Shown: in pieces, positions 28,152 to 37,430 of the stretch
Position numbering within the stretch: the stretch's first letter is position 1
Layout of the letters: every line of letters begins with the position of its first letter
DNA from: Halomonas sp. GFAJ-1
Lineage (GTDB): Bacteria > Pseudomonadota > Gammaproteobacteria > Pseudomonadales > Halomonadaceae
Reading direction: 5' to 3'
Length of the DNA: 64,000 nucleotides
Assembly (NCBI GenBank): GCA_002966495.1
Contig: CP016490.1
Span: 62,001 to 126,000, forward strand
Made by a program: the position numbers and the translations under genes
The notes under the pieces: generated by a model
What the model was told of the DNA's origin: nothing
What the model saw: only the letters and a program-made list of their open reading frames with translations
Databases searched by the model: none

Positions 28152-30170
28152 TTAACCCGCCATTGGCGTTGCCTGAGGTTCACGCTTACTGGCCAGCCAA
28201 TTGGCACCTATCGCCAAGCTCATAACAACGACGCCCGCTACTTCGGTGATTAAGCTTGGGTAGAACACACCGACGATAGCAGCAGCAATCGCTAAGCGTG
28301 GTAACAGCGACATTTTGGTGAAGAGATAGCCTTCCAGCGCAGCCGCAAAGGCACCAAGGGCAAGAATCGCGATGACCGCATTCCAGATCACGATAGGCAC
28401 CGGGCCACCGACAATGATTTCCGGGTTAAACACCATAAACAGCGGAATCAAATAGAGACCTTTGGCAAACTTCCACGCTTGAAAGCCGGTTTCCATTGGC
28501 TTGCTGCCCGCAATCGCCGCCCCAGCAAAGCCTGCCAAGGCAATGGGCGGCGTCACGTTGGAGTCCTGGGAGTACCAGAACACCACCAAGTGGGCAATTA
28601 ATAGCGGCACGCCAAACTCAGCGGTCAGCGCAGGCCCCACCAGTACGATCAACACGATATAGCTCGCGGTGACCGGCAGGCCCATGCCAAGGATTAAGCT
28701 TGCCAGCAGCACCATTACTAGCGCCAGCACCAAATTACCGCCCGAGAAAGCCAGCATCATGGAGGAGAATTTAAGACCCAACCCCGTAAGGCCAACTACC
28801 CCAACGATAATACCCGCCACTGCACAGGCCATAGAAACCGCCACCGCATTGCGCGCCCCCAGCTCTAACCCCTGTACCAGTTTAACAAGACCTTTCCATA
28901 GCACCCCTTGAGTGCGCGCAAGCGTTACTGGCTGTCCTTGAGAAGGAGCCACAAAGAAGTACCATAAGGCGTAGCGCAGCACGGCAACGGTGATCATCGT
29001 CACGACCGCATAATAGCCCACCCGCATCGGCGACATGTTCATGACCAACAGCCAAACAAGCACCGCGAGTGGCAGTAAAAAGTGCCAGCCATCTTTCATT
29101 ACCTGGCGCATTTGCGGCAGCTCGCTTTTAGGCAAGCCTTGCATACCCTGCTTTAAAGCGATGATATGAACAAAAAGGTACACCGTCGCAAAGTACATAA
29201 TCGCCGGCAGGATACTGATTTTGACGATCTCTAAGTAAGGCGTATTAGTGTACTCGGCAATCAAAAACGCCCCAGCGCCCATCAAAGGTGGCATGATTTG
29301 CCCCCCGGTAGACGCGGCCGCTTCGATGCCACCCGCCTGCTTCGGCTTATAACCGAGCTTTTTCATTAGCGGAATAGTAAACGCGCCGGTGGTCACTACG
29401 TTGGCTATGGCACTGCCAGAAATAGACCCCATCCCCGCCGAGGCAAGCACCGCTGCTTTGGCAGGCCCGCCGCGCTGGCGACCCGTGGCGGCATAAGCCA
29501 TATCAATAAAGAATTTACCTGCACCGGTGCTTTCCAAAAAAGCGCCAAACAGTACAAAGATAAAGATATAGGTCGCCGCCACCCCCAAGGGCAGGCCAAA
29601 GATACCCTCCTGACCGAGATAGAGCTGCCCCGCTACGCGGTCAAGGGAGTAACCACGATGCGAGAGAATGCCGGGCATCCACTCACCGAGCCAAGGCAAT
29701 TCGCCCCGTGGCCCCGCAAACGCATAAATAATGGCCAGCAGACCAATCAGCGTCATGCCAAAGCCCACTGCGCGGCGGCTGGCTTCCAACACGGTCACGG
29801 TGGCAATGCAGGCCACTAGGATATCGGTTTCGCTCCAAAACCCTGCGCGACTGAAGATAGCATCCAGATTAAGTACTAAATAGCCGCCGGTAAGCAGCGC
29901 GCCTGCTAAAAACAGGCAGTCGATCCCCCAGCCAAGCACGCCGCGTTTGCGCTTGGGGCCGAAGGCGGGAAACATAAGAAACGCCAGCAGCATGATCAGC
30001 GCTAAGTGGATGCTACGCTGGTAAAATAGCCCCAGTGGCTGAATGCCAGCGGAGTAAAGTTGGAACAGGGAAAGACCCACCGCCACAATGGTGATACACC
30101 ACAGCACCATGCGGGGTTGAATCGCATTACCGCCAGGCATGACAACCGGCGGTGGAGTGGATTCGCTCAT
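28152..30170 (-). CDS. TAXI-type TRAP transporter, fused permease (DctQM)
   Basis: Membrane part of a sodium- or proton-coupled TRAP uptake system. The 672-residue protein carries many hydrophobic helices. The first part (residues 20-150) matches the fused small-subunit region, and the rest is the DctM-like domain with GAFLESTGAGKFFIDMAYAA, GSISGSAIANVVTTGAFTIP and PPLMGAGAFLIAEYT. Fusion of the two membrane subunits is usual for TAXI systems. It is last in the run binding protein-DUF1850-permease. The substrate is unknown; context suggests a C5 dicarboxylate. Confidence 0.92.
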   Translation of the reverse strand: MSESTPPPVVMPGGNAIQPRMVLWCITIVAVGLSLFQLYSAGIQPLGLFYQRSIHLALIMLLAFLMFPAFGPKRKRGVLGWGIDCLFLAGALLTGGYLVLNLDAIFSRAGFWSETDILVACIATVTVLEASRRAVGFGMTLIGLLAIIYAFAGPRGELPWLGEWMPGILSHRGYSLDRVAGQLYLGQEGIFGLPLGVAATYIFIFVLFGAFLESTGAGKFFIDMAYAATGRQRGGPAKAAVLASAGMGSISGSAIANVVTTGAFTIPLMKKLGYKPKQAGGIEAAASTGGQIMPPLMGAGAFLIAEYTNTPYLEIVKISILPAIMYFATVYLFVHIIALKQGMQGLPKSELPQMRQVMKDGWHFLLPLAVLVWLLVMNMSPMRVGYYAVVTMITVAVLRYALWYFFVAPSQGQPVTLARTQGVLWKGLVKLVQGLELGARNAVAVSMACAVAGIIVGVVGLTGLGLKFSSMMLAFSGGNLVLALVMVLLASLILGMGLPVTASYIVLIVLVGPALTAEFGVPLLIAHLVVFWYSQDSNVTPPIALAGFAGAAIAGSKPMETGFQAWKFAKGLYLIPLFMVFNPEIIVGGPVPIVIWNAVIAILALGAFAAALEGYLFTKMSLLPRLAIAAAIVGVFYPSLITEVAGVVVMSLAIGANWLASKREPQATPMAG

Positions 30171-30202
30171 GAAGTCCTCGGAAGCGTTGTATTGCTTATT
30201 TT

Positions 30203-30718
30203 TTATTCGCGCGGAATCGCGTGAGGCTCTGCCAGTAGTATAGTCACGCGCTGTCCTGCCGCGCTGTCACTTAAACTGATTGCGGGATGCTCGCCATCCG
30301 GCCACACCACTTGATGATTAACCGCAGGCGAACCGACTCTTAATACATAGCGATTGTTGGGTACGGGCTCATGAATTGCATTGATCCAGTATCCCCCGTG
30401 ACCATCGGAGACTTGCTCACCCCGGCCTTCTACATGCCCAAGGCCTGCGGCAAAGTCAGGTTGGTGGCTACGCTCTAACTGCATCACGCCTGCTACGTTG
30501 CGGTAGCAGTCCAGCACCGTAAACTTGGCTACTGAGTGATTCCATTGGATACACCATCGCGTACCCACGGGCGCAGTGAAGGCTACTAGCGTTTCACCTT
30601 GCTCCAAGATCACCATTAACCGCGCAGACGCAGGCGCCGAAGCGGGGAATTCCCCCGCTTCGGCGAACGGCAAACATATTAAGAAGAGCGCTACAAGCCG
30701 GAGTGCCTGGCGGTGCAT
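30203..30718 (-). CDS. DUF1850 protein, TAXI TRAP partner
   Basis: A 171-residue protein with a signal peptide (MHRQALRLVALFLICLPFAEA), so periplasmic or membrane-anchored. It contains the DUF1850 signature around WCIQWNHSVAKFTVLDCYR (residues 54-72). DUF1850 genes regularly sit between TAXI binding proteins and fused permeases. They appear to be an auxiliary component, but the role is not defined. Two cysteines in the signature (near C55 and C69) could form a disulfide. Confidence 0.85.
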   Translation of the reverse strand: MHRQALRLVALFLICLPFAEAGEFPASAPASARLMVILEQGETLVAFTAPVGTRWCIQWNHSVAKFTVLDCYRNVAGVMQLERSHQPDFAAGLGHVEGRGEQVSDGHGGYWINAIHEPVPNNRYVLRVGSPAVNHQVVWPDGEHPAISLSDSAAGQRVTILLAEPHAIPRE

Positions 30719-30752
30719 AGCAAAAAGCCCTTCACGCGCTGTCTACTAGCGA

Positions 30753-31712
30753 TTACTGACGAAGGCGGTCCGGAATGTCGGCACCCACTTCTTCAAAGTA
30801 ACGAATCGCGCCCGGGTGCAGCGGCACCGGCGTAGAGTTCATAGTGAACTCTACGGTGGTGTCGTTAGCGGCCGGATGAACGGCAATCAGCTCATCGGTG
30901 TTTTCAAACAGCAGCTGGGTTAGCTGGTAGGCGAGTTCTTCATCCATATCCGCATTAACGACCAGCACGTTGGGAATCCCGATGGTTTGCACTGCTTCGT
31001 CCATACCGTCGTACATGTCCGCGGCTAGCTCGTATGGGGCGAATACTGCTTCAGCTTCCTGGGCGTTAGCAATTTCTTCATCCGATAAACCAATTAAACG
31101 AATATCTCGCGTAGCGGCTAGGTTGAGAATAGAGCTCGTGGGCGGCCCAACACTCCAGAAACCGGCGTCAATATCACCATCTCGGATGGCATCGGCGGTT
31201 TCGTTAAAGTTAAGACGCTGAGGGGTAAAGTCACTGTAGCTGACGCCGTTAGCTTCCAACACAGCACGGGCATTTAGCTCGGTGCCACTGCCTGGCGCAC
31301 CTACAGAAACGCGCTTCCCGGCAAGGTCAGCAATACTATGGATGTCCGAATCGGCTAGAGTAACTAACTGCACCGCATTGGGATAAACGGAGGCCAGCGC
31401 ACGGGTGTTTTCAATCTGGCGGCTCTCAAAGTCACCGGTGCCGGTATAGGCTTGGTAGGCGGTATCCGCCAGCACCAGGGCAAGATCCGCGTCGCCGCGC
31501 ATAATCAGCCCCATGTTTTCAACCGAGGCCCCGGTGACCTCTGCTGTCGCCTGGGCACCTTCAATATGATTGTTGATCATCTCGGCAAAACCACCGCCGA
31601 TCGGATAATAAACGCCACCGGTGCCACCGGTGGCAATGGAAAGCTGTTGCGCGCTGGCAGGCAGTGCTACGGCCAACATGGATGCTGCCGCTGCGTATTT
31701 TAGCGTTTTCAT
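30753..31712 (-). CDS. TAXI-family TRAP substrate-binding protein
   Basis: Periplasmic binding protein that delivers substrate to the TRAP permease. The 319-residue protein has a cleavable signal peptide (MKTLKYAAAASMLAVALPASA, cleavage near 21-22) and the family start QLSIATGGTGGVYYPIGGGF. It also has DLAGKRVSVGAPGSGTELNA near 128-147 and GDIDAGFWSVGPPTSSI. It is the first gene of the transporter run and lies 148 bp downstream of lhgO on the same strand, behind a long hairpin. Confidence 0.93.
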   Translation of the reverse strand: MKTLKYAAAASMLAVALPASAQQLSIATGGTGGVYYPIGGGFAEMINNHIEGAQATAEVTGASVENMGLIMRGDADLALVLADTAYQAYTGTGDFESRQIENTRALASVYPNAVQLVTLADSDIHSIADLAGKRVSVGAPGSGTELNARAVLEANGVSYSDFTPQRLNFNETADAIRDGDIDAGFWSVGPPTSSILNLAATRDIRLIGLSDEEIANAQEAEAVFAPYELAADMYDGMDEAVQTIGIPNVLVVNADMDEELAYQLTQLLFENTDELIAVHPAANDTTVEFTMNSTPVPLHPGAIRYFEEVGADIPDRLRQ

Positions 31713-31775
31713 GAGCGTTTCCTCCGTCCTTACTTGGACTTATAGGTATGGTAGAAAAATTAGGGAGGTGTGAAG

Positions 31776-31819
31776 CCCCAGCTTCTCGCTGCCGTAAACG
31801 GCAAGCAGAAGCGGTGGGG
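31776..31819. other. Long hairpin between lhgO and the TAXI operon
   Basis: Interrupted stem CCCCA-GCTTCT-GC-GCCGT paired with ACGGC-GC-AGAAGC-TGGGG. No T run follows directly, so it may be an attenuating or RNA-stabilising intercistronic structure rather than a terminator. Confidence 0.45.
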
Positions 31820-31860
31820 AGAAGTTAGCACGGCTTGCGCGTTTGATGCCAATGGCAACA

Positions 31861-33057
31861 TTACTCGCCAAGCTGAGCCTTCACTTGCTCCACGATATGA
31901 GCACCAATGGGCAGTGCCGAGGTCGCCGCAGGCGAAGGCGCGTTGCCCACATTCACCGTGCGCTTAGTATTTACAAACAGAAAATCATCCACCAACTTGC
32001 CGTCGTTGGATACCGCTTGGGCGCGCACTCCCGCAGGGTACGGGGTCAAATCTTCTGCCGTTAAGCTAGGGCAATACTTGCGCACCAGTTCCAAATAGCC
32101 GCGCTTGTAGAGCGAGTTTTTCATCTCCAACAGGCCTGGCTTCAAATGCTTACCGAGCACTTTTAAAATACCGGGATGGGTAAACATCTGCCCCATATCC
32201 CGCAGCGACATATCCTGCTTGCGGTAACCTTCGCGCTTAAGCGCCAGCACTGCGTTGGGTCCAACGGTCACCGTACCATCAATCATCCGGGTCAGATGCA
32301 CCCCCAAAAAAGGCATATCGGGATCGGGAATCGGGTATATCAGATGGTTGACGATATGGTTGTGGCGCTCAGGCAACAGATAGTATTCACCGCGAAAGGG
32401 GCAGATCGTAAAGCCTGGGTCTTGGCCCAGCATGCGGATCACCCTATCCGCCATCAGGCCAGAGCACGACACTAAGTAGCGGCTGGCAAAAGACTCATTA
32501 TGGGTCGTTACCACTACCTCTTCGGCGCGCTCTTCAAGCCCGGTGACACAGCAACCATAGCGGATCTCGCCGCCTAAACGCTCAAACTCAGCGGCCATCG
32601 CGCGGGTCACTTCAGCATAATTAACGATGCCGCTGGAAGGCACAAAAATACCCGCCACCCCAGTAATATTTGGCTCGCGCTCTTTAAGCGCGTCGGCCTC
32701 CAGCCACTCTCGCTCCAAGCCATTGGCTGCCGTTCGTTCCCAAAGCGCCTCCATGCGCTGCTTTTCAAGGGCGTTCGTTGCCACCAGCAGCTTGCCGCAG
32801 ATGTTGTAGCTCACGCCATGCTGATCGCAAAATTTGCGGGTAGCGCGGTTGCCTTCAAGGCAAAACTTCGCTTTTAGGCTCCCCGGCGTGTAGTACACCC
32901 CGGCATGAATAACCCCACTGTTATGGCCGGTTTGGTGCTGAGCCGGGCCGGTCTCTTTTTCAATCACCAGCATGCGTTTATCGGGGTAAGTCTGTTTCAG
33001 CTGCATAGCGGTGGACATACCCAAAATACCGCCACCGATAATGATGAAATCCCACAT
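31861..33057 (-). CDS. lhgO: L-2-hydroxyglutarate oxidase (dehydrogenase)
   Basis: FAD enzyme that oxidises L-2-hydroxyglutarate to 2-oxoglutarate and feeds electrons to the respiratory chain. The ATG at 33057 (MWDFIIIGGGILGMSTAM) is preferred because AGGAA lies 9 nt upstream and the FAD motif GGGILG follows at once. A TTG 21 bp further up is less likely. The product is 398 residues. Signatures are TGHNSGVIHAGVYYTPGSLKA and the C-terminal FAD contact VNVGNAPSPAATSALPIG. It is divergent from a GntR regulator, as in csiD-lhgO regulons, but no csiD is present. Confidence 0.93.
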   Translation of the reverse strand: MWDFIIIGGGILGMSTAMQLKQTYPDKRMLVIEKETGPAQHQTGHNSGVIHAGVYYTPGSLKAKFCLEGNRATRKFCDQHGVSYNICGKLLVATNALEKQRMEALWERTAANGLEREWLEADALKEREPNITGVAGIFVPSSGIVNYAEVTRAMAAEFERLGGEIRYGCCVTGLEERAEEVVVTTHNESFASRYLVSCSGLMADRVIRMLGQDPGFTICPFRGEYYLLPERHNHIVNHLIYPIPDPDMPFLGVHLTRMIDGTVTVGPNAVLALKREGYRKQDMSLRDMGQMFTHPGILKVLGKHLKPGLLEMKNSLYKRGYLELVRKYCPSLTAEDLTPYPAGVRAQAVSNDGKLVDDFLFVNTKRTVNVGNAPSPAATSALPIGAHIVEQVKAQLGE

Positions 33058-33076
33058 AAATGTCGTTTCCTGTGCC

Positions 33077-33115
33077 AAATTTTCAAAATTTATTGATAAT
33101 AGCCGTTAATTAACG
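33077..33115. promoter_or_regulatory. Candidate operators in the lhgO/gntR divergent promoter
   Basis: Two perfect palindromes lie in the 96-bp gap: AAATTTTCAAAATTT at 33077-33091 and CGTTAATTAACG at 33104-33115. GntR/FCD regulators usually bind such short palindromes near their own gene. Which one is used, if either, is not known. Confidence 0.45.
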
Positions 33116-33153
33116 TTGATCGCCACGTTCCGACGTTGGTCTAAGGAGACACC

Positions 33154-33843
33154 ATGGAGCACGATGCGCCGCGCCAAAATCTCGCTATCAGCGCCTATCG
33201 CGAGTTAAAGCACGACATTATTCGCGGCCGCTATGCGCCTGAAGAGAAGTTATTAATGAGCCGCCTCAAGGAGCGCTACGGCGTTAGTACCGGCCCGCTG
33301 CGAGAAGCACTTTCTCAGTTAGTCGCTGACCGGCTAGTGGTCGCCATTAGCCAGCGCGGCTACCGCGTAGCGCCGATGTCGCTGGCTGAGCTCAACGATA
33401 TTTACGATGCCCGCGCCCAGCTGGAAGGGCTGATTCTACGCCTGGCTATCGAGCGAGGCGACGACGATTGGGAAGCCAACGTACTGGCCACCGCTCATCG
33501 CCTTGCCAAAGTGACCGACATTAGCTCCCCCGATGAACTGCTGGATGGCTGGGACCTGCGTCATAAGGCGTTTCATACCGCCATTGCCAGCGGCTGCAAT
33601 TCGCCGCACTTACTGCAAACGCGCAATACGTTGTTCGATCAGGTTGAGCGCTACCGCCATCTGTGGTTGCAAGAAACAGTCATGTCTCCCCAAGCGCTAG
33701 ACATTAAACGCCAAGAACATGCCGCGCTGGTGGACGTTATTTTGGCAAGAGACACCGATCAGGCGGCTAATATGATGCGCGATCATCTAATAACGCCTGT
33801 GCCGATTATTACCCGGGTTTTAACCGCGCGAGGAATTAACTAA
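33154..33843 (+). CDS. GntR-family regulator with FCD domain
   Basis: DNA-binding repressor or activator responding to a small organic acid. The 229-residue protein has an N-terminal winged helix near residues 8-75 (LMSRLKERYGVSTGPLREALSQLVADRLV) and a helical C-terminal FCD domain near 83-215 whose His/Asp residues bind metal and ligand. Its position between lhgO and gcdH suggests it controls both sides, like CsiR with the csiD-lhgO-gab genes in E. coli. That assignment is by context only. The start ATG follows AAGGAG. Confidence 0.88.
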   Translation: MEHDAPRQNLAISAYRELKHDIIRGRYAPEEKLLMSRLKERYGVSTGPLREALSQLVADRLVVAISQRGYRVAPMSLAELNDIYDARAQLEGLILRLAIERGDDDWEANVLATAHRLAKVTDISSPDELLDGWDLRHKAFHTAIASGCNSPHLLQTRNTLFDQVERYRHLWLQETVMSPQALDIKRQEHAALVDVILARDTDQAANMMRDHLITPVPIITRVLTARGIN

Positions 33844-33971
33844 ATTCTGCGTTTTAAAAAAATGTAGATATTTTATCAAAACGGCGATACCTTGGAGCCA
33901 AGCCATTTTATTGTTCAATTTCGCTATGGGCGCTGTGGGCGTCTTTAAACGCGAATCAAGGAGTGCACGCC

Positions 33972-35150
33972 ATGACACGCTTTAACTGGGACGACCCGCT
34001 GCTACTGGAAAATCAGCTTACTGATGAAGAGCGCCAAATCCGCGATGCCGCCCACGACTACTGTCAGGAAAACTTACAGCCGCGAGTGCTGACGGCTTTT
34101 CGTGAAGAGCGCTTTGATCGCGAGATCATGAGTGAGATGGGTGAGCTAGGCCTGCTTGGCGCCACCGTTTCCCCCGAGTATGGCGGCGCGGGTGTTAACC
34201 ACGTGGCCTACGGTTTGATTGCCCGTGAAGTAGAGCGCGTAGATTCCGGCTACCGCTCGGCCATGAGCGTGCAGTCATCGCTGGTGATGTACCCCATCGA
34301 AGCCTTCGGCTCTGAAGAGCAAAAGCATAAGTACCTGCCCAAGCTTGCCAGTGGCGAAATGGTTGGCTGCTTTGGCCTTACCGAACCTGATCACGGCTCC
34401 GACCCCGGCTCGATGATTACCCGCGCTGAAAAAGTCGACGGCGGCTACCGCTTAACCGGCGCTAAAATGTGGATCACCAACAGCCCCATTGCCGATATCG
34501 CCGTGGTATGGGCCAAGTCGGCCGCCCACGATAACCAAATTAAAGGCTTTATTGTTGAGCGCGGCACCGAAGGCTTCACCACGCCGAAAATTGAGGGCAA
34601 AGTTTCGCTACGCGCCTCCATTACCGGTGAAATCGTGCTGGATAACGCTTTTGTACCCGAAGAGAACCTGCTACCCAACGTGAGCGGTTTGAAAGGCCCC
34701 TTCGGCTGCTTGAACAAAGCACGCTACGGCATCGCTTGGGGCGTGATGGGCACCGCCGAATTCTGCTGGCATGCCGCCCGCCAGTACACTCTGGATCGCA
34801 AGCAGTTTGGCCGCCCCTTGGCCGCTAACCAGCTGATCCAGAAAAAGCTCGCCGATATGCAGACCGAGATCACTCTGGGCCTACAAGCCGCCCTGCAAGT
34901 GGGTCGTTTGATGGATAGTGGCAACTGGGCACCGGAAATGATCTCGCTGATCAAACGCAATAACTGTGGCAAAGCGCTGGATATCGCTCGCGTTGCCCGG
35001 GACATGCACGGCGGCAACGGCGTTTCTGATGAGTACGGTGTGATTCGCCATATGGTGAACCTAGAGTCGGTAAATACCTACGAAGGCACCCACGACGTGC
35101 ATGCGCTGATTCTTGGCCGCGCCCAAACCGGCATCCAGTCGTTCTTTTAA
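33972..35150 (+). CDS. gcdH: Glutaryl-CoA dehydrogenase
   Basis: FAD enzyme that oxidises and decarboxylates glutaryl-CoA to crotonyl-CoA in lysine and glutarate breakdown. The ATG at 33972 has AAGGAG 8 nt upstream, so a GTG 9 bp earlier was not used. The product is 392 residues. Acyl-CoA dehydrogenase segments are CFGLTEPDHGSDPGSM and KMWITNSPIADIAVVWAK. The catalytic Glu is in SVNTYEGTHDVHALILGRAQTG, a form typical of GcdH rather than straight-chain enzymes. It is followed by a CoA-transferase gene. Confidence 0.95.
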   Translation: MTRFNWDDPLLLENQLTDEERQIRDAAHDYCQENLQPRVLTAFREERFDREIMSEMGELGLLGATVSPEYGGAGVNHVAYGLIAREVERVDSGYRSAMSVQSSLVMYPIEAFGSEEQKHKYLPKLASGEMVGCFGLTEPDHGSDPGSMITRAEKVDGGYRLTGAKMWITNSPIADIAVVWAKSAAHDNQIKGFIVERGTEGFTTPKIEGKVSLRASITGEIVLDNAFVPEENLLPNVSGLKGPFGCLNKARYGIAWGVMGTAEFCWHAARQYTLDRKQFGRPLAANQLIQKKLADMQTEITLGLQAALQVGRLMDSGNWAPEMISLIKRNNCGKALDIARVARDMHGGNGVSDEYGVIRHMVNLESVNTYEGTHDVHALILGRAQTGIQSFF

Positions 35151-35202
35151 ACGGCCAGCCGACACCCAGCCCATGCGATGAACATACCAAGCGAGGCCGT
35201 TG

Positions 35203-36417
35203 ATGAGCACAGCAACCAAACCACTGGCAGGCATTAAAGTACTCGATATTTCCCGTGTACTGGCTGGCCCGTGGTGCGGGCAAATGCTCGCGGACATGGG
35301 GGCCGAGGTAATTAAAGTTGAGCGCCCGGTCAGTGGCGACGATACCCGCCACTGGGGGCCTCCGTGGCTTTCTGGCAGCGCTGAGTCCGCCTATTACCTA
35401 TGCGCTAATCGCGGCAAGCGCTCGGTTACGGTAGACATGGCTAAGCCCGAAGGCCAAGCGCTTATTAAGCAGCTTGCCGCCCAGTCGGACGTACTGCTTG
35501 AGAACTTCAAAGTGGGCGGGCTAAAAAAGTATGGCCTGGATTACACCAGCCTCAAGGCGATTAACCCAGAGCTGATCTACTGCTCAATTACCGGTTTTGG
35601 CCAGGAAAGCCCCTACGCCCATCGGGCGGGCTACGACTTTATGATTCAGGCCATGGGCGGGATTATGAGTCTAACAGGCAGGCCGGATGGGGAGCCGGGG
35701 GGTGGCCCGGTGAAAAGCGGCGTCGCCTTCACCGATATTTTCACCGGGCTGTATGCTGCCAATGCGGTACTGGCAGCGCTTTATCAGCGTCGTGATACCG
35801 GCGTTGGTTGCCATATCGATATGGCCCTGATGGATGTGCAAGTGGGCGTGCTGGCCAACCAAGCGCTTAACTACCTCACCTCAGGCCAGGTGCCCCAACG
35901 GTTAGGCAACTCGCACCCTAATATTGTGCCTTACCAAGCGTTTGCCACGGCGGATGGCCACATGATTGTGGCGGTCGGCAACGATGAGCAGTTCAAACGC
36001 TTCTGCCAAGTGCTTTCCCTGCCTGAGCTAGCTCAAGACAAACGCTTTGCGAGCAACGGCGAGCGGGTCGCTCATCGCGAACAGCTCGTACCGCTGCTTG
36101 AAGCTGCGCTTGCCCAGCGCAGCACCGATGAGTGGCTGGCAGCGTTTGAAGCCGTCGGCGTTCCCAGCGGCCCTATTAACACCCTTGACCGGGTATTTGA
36201 TGACCCCCATGTGCAAGCACGCGGCCTTAAACAGACCCTGCCGCACAGCCAAGCGGGCCAGGTAGACCTGGTGGCTAACCCGATCCGTATCAACGGCCAG
36301 TCGATGAGCGCTACCACTGCCCCGCCCTCCTTGGGCGAGCATACGGAACGCGTGCTGGAAGAGATCGGCATTACCGTCGAGCAGCGCCAAGCACTGCGAA
36401 CGGCAGGTGTTATTTAA
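35203..36417 (+). CDS. gcdG: Class III CoA-transferase, probable glutarate CoA-transferase
   Basis: Expected to move CoA from succinyl-CoA to glutarate, supplying GcdH. The 404-residue protein is a CaiB/BaiF-type enzyme with GIKVLDISRVLAGPWCGQMLADMGAEVIKVE split over residues 8-40, CANRGKRSVTVDM, and the catalytic Asp region in CHIDMALMDVQVG. The ATG at 35203 follows a GCGAGG site; a TTG codon directly before it is in frame. The name rests on adjacency to gcdH, since the family itself is broad. Confidence 0.88.
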   Translation: MSTATKPLAGIKVLDISRVLAGPWCGQMLADMGAEVIKVERPVSGDDTRHWGPPWLSGSAESAYYLCANRGKRSVTVDMAKPEGQALIKQLAAQSDVLLENFKVGGLKKYGLDYTSLKAINPELIYCSITGFGQESPYAHRAGYDFMIQAMGGIMSLTGRPDGEPGGGPVKSGVAFTDIFTGLYAANAVLAALYQRRDTGVGCHIDMALMDVQVGVLANQALNYLTSGQVPQRLGNSHPNIVPYQAFATADGHMIVAVGNDEQFKRFCQVLSLPELAQDKRFASNGERVAHREQLVPLLEAALAQRSTDEWLAAFEAVGVPSGPINTLDRVFDDPHVQARGLKQTLPHSQAGQVDLVANPIRINGQSMSATTAPPSLGEHTERVLEEIGITVEQRQALRTAGVI

Positions 36418-36444
36418 CATCCCCGTCCTGGTAATCTCCTTTAT

Positions 36445-36468
36445 AAGCGCCCTTTCGGCGCTTTTTTT
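36445..36468 (+). terminator. Rho-independent terminator after gcdG
   Basis: The 7-bp stem AAGCGCC/GGCGCTT with a 5-nt loop is followed by a T run (seven T), 28 bp after the stop. It separates gcdHG from the EAL gene. Confidence 0.9.
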
Positions 36469-36635
36469 GGTTGCAATATCAACTCATTCGAAATTTATAC
36501 AACAAATGTACAAAAAGTTAACAAACGGCTAAAATAAAGGTATTAAGGTATTTTCTAAACTCACGCTAATTGACCAGTGTCAGTAGTAAGAGCCTGCACC
36601 CCTAGATTAATAGTCGTCATCAAAAAGGAGACACC

Positions 36636-37418
36636 ATGGCTAACTGCGCACGGGTCAACGGAACGTGTAAGCGCTGCGAAGGCGAGCTGCCTTTTGAGTT
36701 CACTATGGCGTTTCAGCCCATTGTGGACGTCTCGCTTGCGAAAGTAGTCACCTACGAAGCCCTCGTGCGCGGTATCAACGGAGAATCCGCCTGGAGCGTT
36801 ATCTCCCAAGTAACCGACGAAATGCTCTACCGTTTTGATCAAGCCTGCCGTGTCAAAGCGATTGAAATGGCGAGTGCGTTAAATATGCAGACGGATCTAT
36901 CGATCAATTTTCTGCCTAATGCTGTTTATGAGCCAGAAGCCTGTATCCAGGCAACGCTGGAAGTTTCAGAGCGCGTTGGTTGGCCCACACATCGGCTCAT
37001 TTTTGAAATTACTGAAACCGAGAAAGTGCGCGACCGCCAACACTTACGCAACATCATTGATGCGTATCGCTCAATGGGGTTTAAAACCGCGCTAGACGAC
37101 TTTGGCAACGGCTATGCCAACCTGGATCTTCTCACCGACCTCACCCCCGACAAACTGAAAATCGACCGTGAGTTAGTGATGAACTGCGATCAAGACCCGC
37201 GGCGCCAAGCACTGCTCAATGCGATTATTTTGCTCGCCAAAGAGCTAGATACCACCTTGATTGCAGAAGGTGTAGAAACCCGCGCAGAGGCGCTATGGTT
37301 AGCAAAAGCAGGAATTACGCGTCAGCAAGGCTTCTTTTTTGCCAAACCGGCTATAAATTCCTTGGGACACCACCTTACCCCGCTACTGCTGGCGTTAAGA
37401 GCAGAAGTACAGGCCTGA
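36636..37418 (+). CDS. EAL-domain cyclic-di-GMP phosphodiesterase
   Basis: Probably hydrolyses cyclic di-GMP. The 260-residue protein is almost entirely one EAL domain and has no membrane segment. Catalytic motifs look complete: EAL at residues 41-43 (YEALVRG), NFLPN, EITE, DDFGNG at 154-159, KIDRELV and Glu211 in AEGVET. The first 14 residues hold three cysteines (C4, C11, C14, with CKRC at the end), a possible metal or redox site. A clear AAAAGGAG site precedes the ATG. It ends 12 bp before a PAS-GGDEF gene, so the two are likely co-transcribed. Confidence 0.93.
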   Translation: MANCARVNGTCKRCEGELPFEFTMAFQPIVDVSLAKVVTYEALVRGINGESAWSVISQVTDEMLYRFDQACRVKAIEMASALNMQTDLSINFLPNAVYEPEACIQATLEVSERVGWPTHRLIFEITETEKVRDRQHLRNIIDAYRSMGFKTALDDFGNGYANLDLLTDLTPDKLKIDRELVMNCDQDPRRQALLNAIILLAKELDTTLIAEGVETRAEALWLAKAGITRQQGFFFAKPAINSLGHHLTPLLLALRAEVQA

Positions 37419-37430
37419 AGGGAGCAATGG

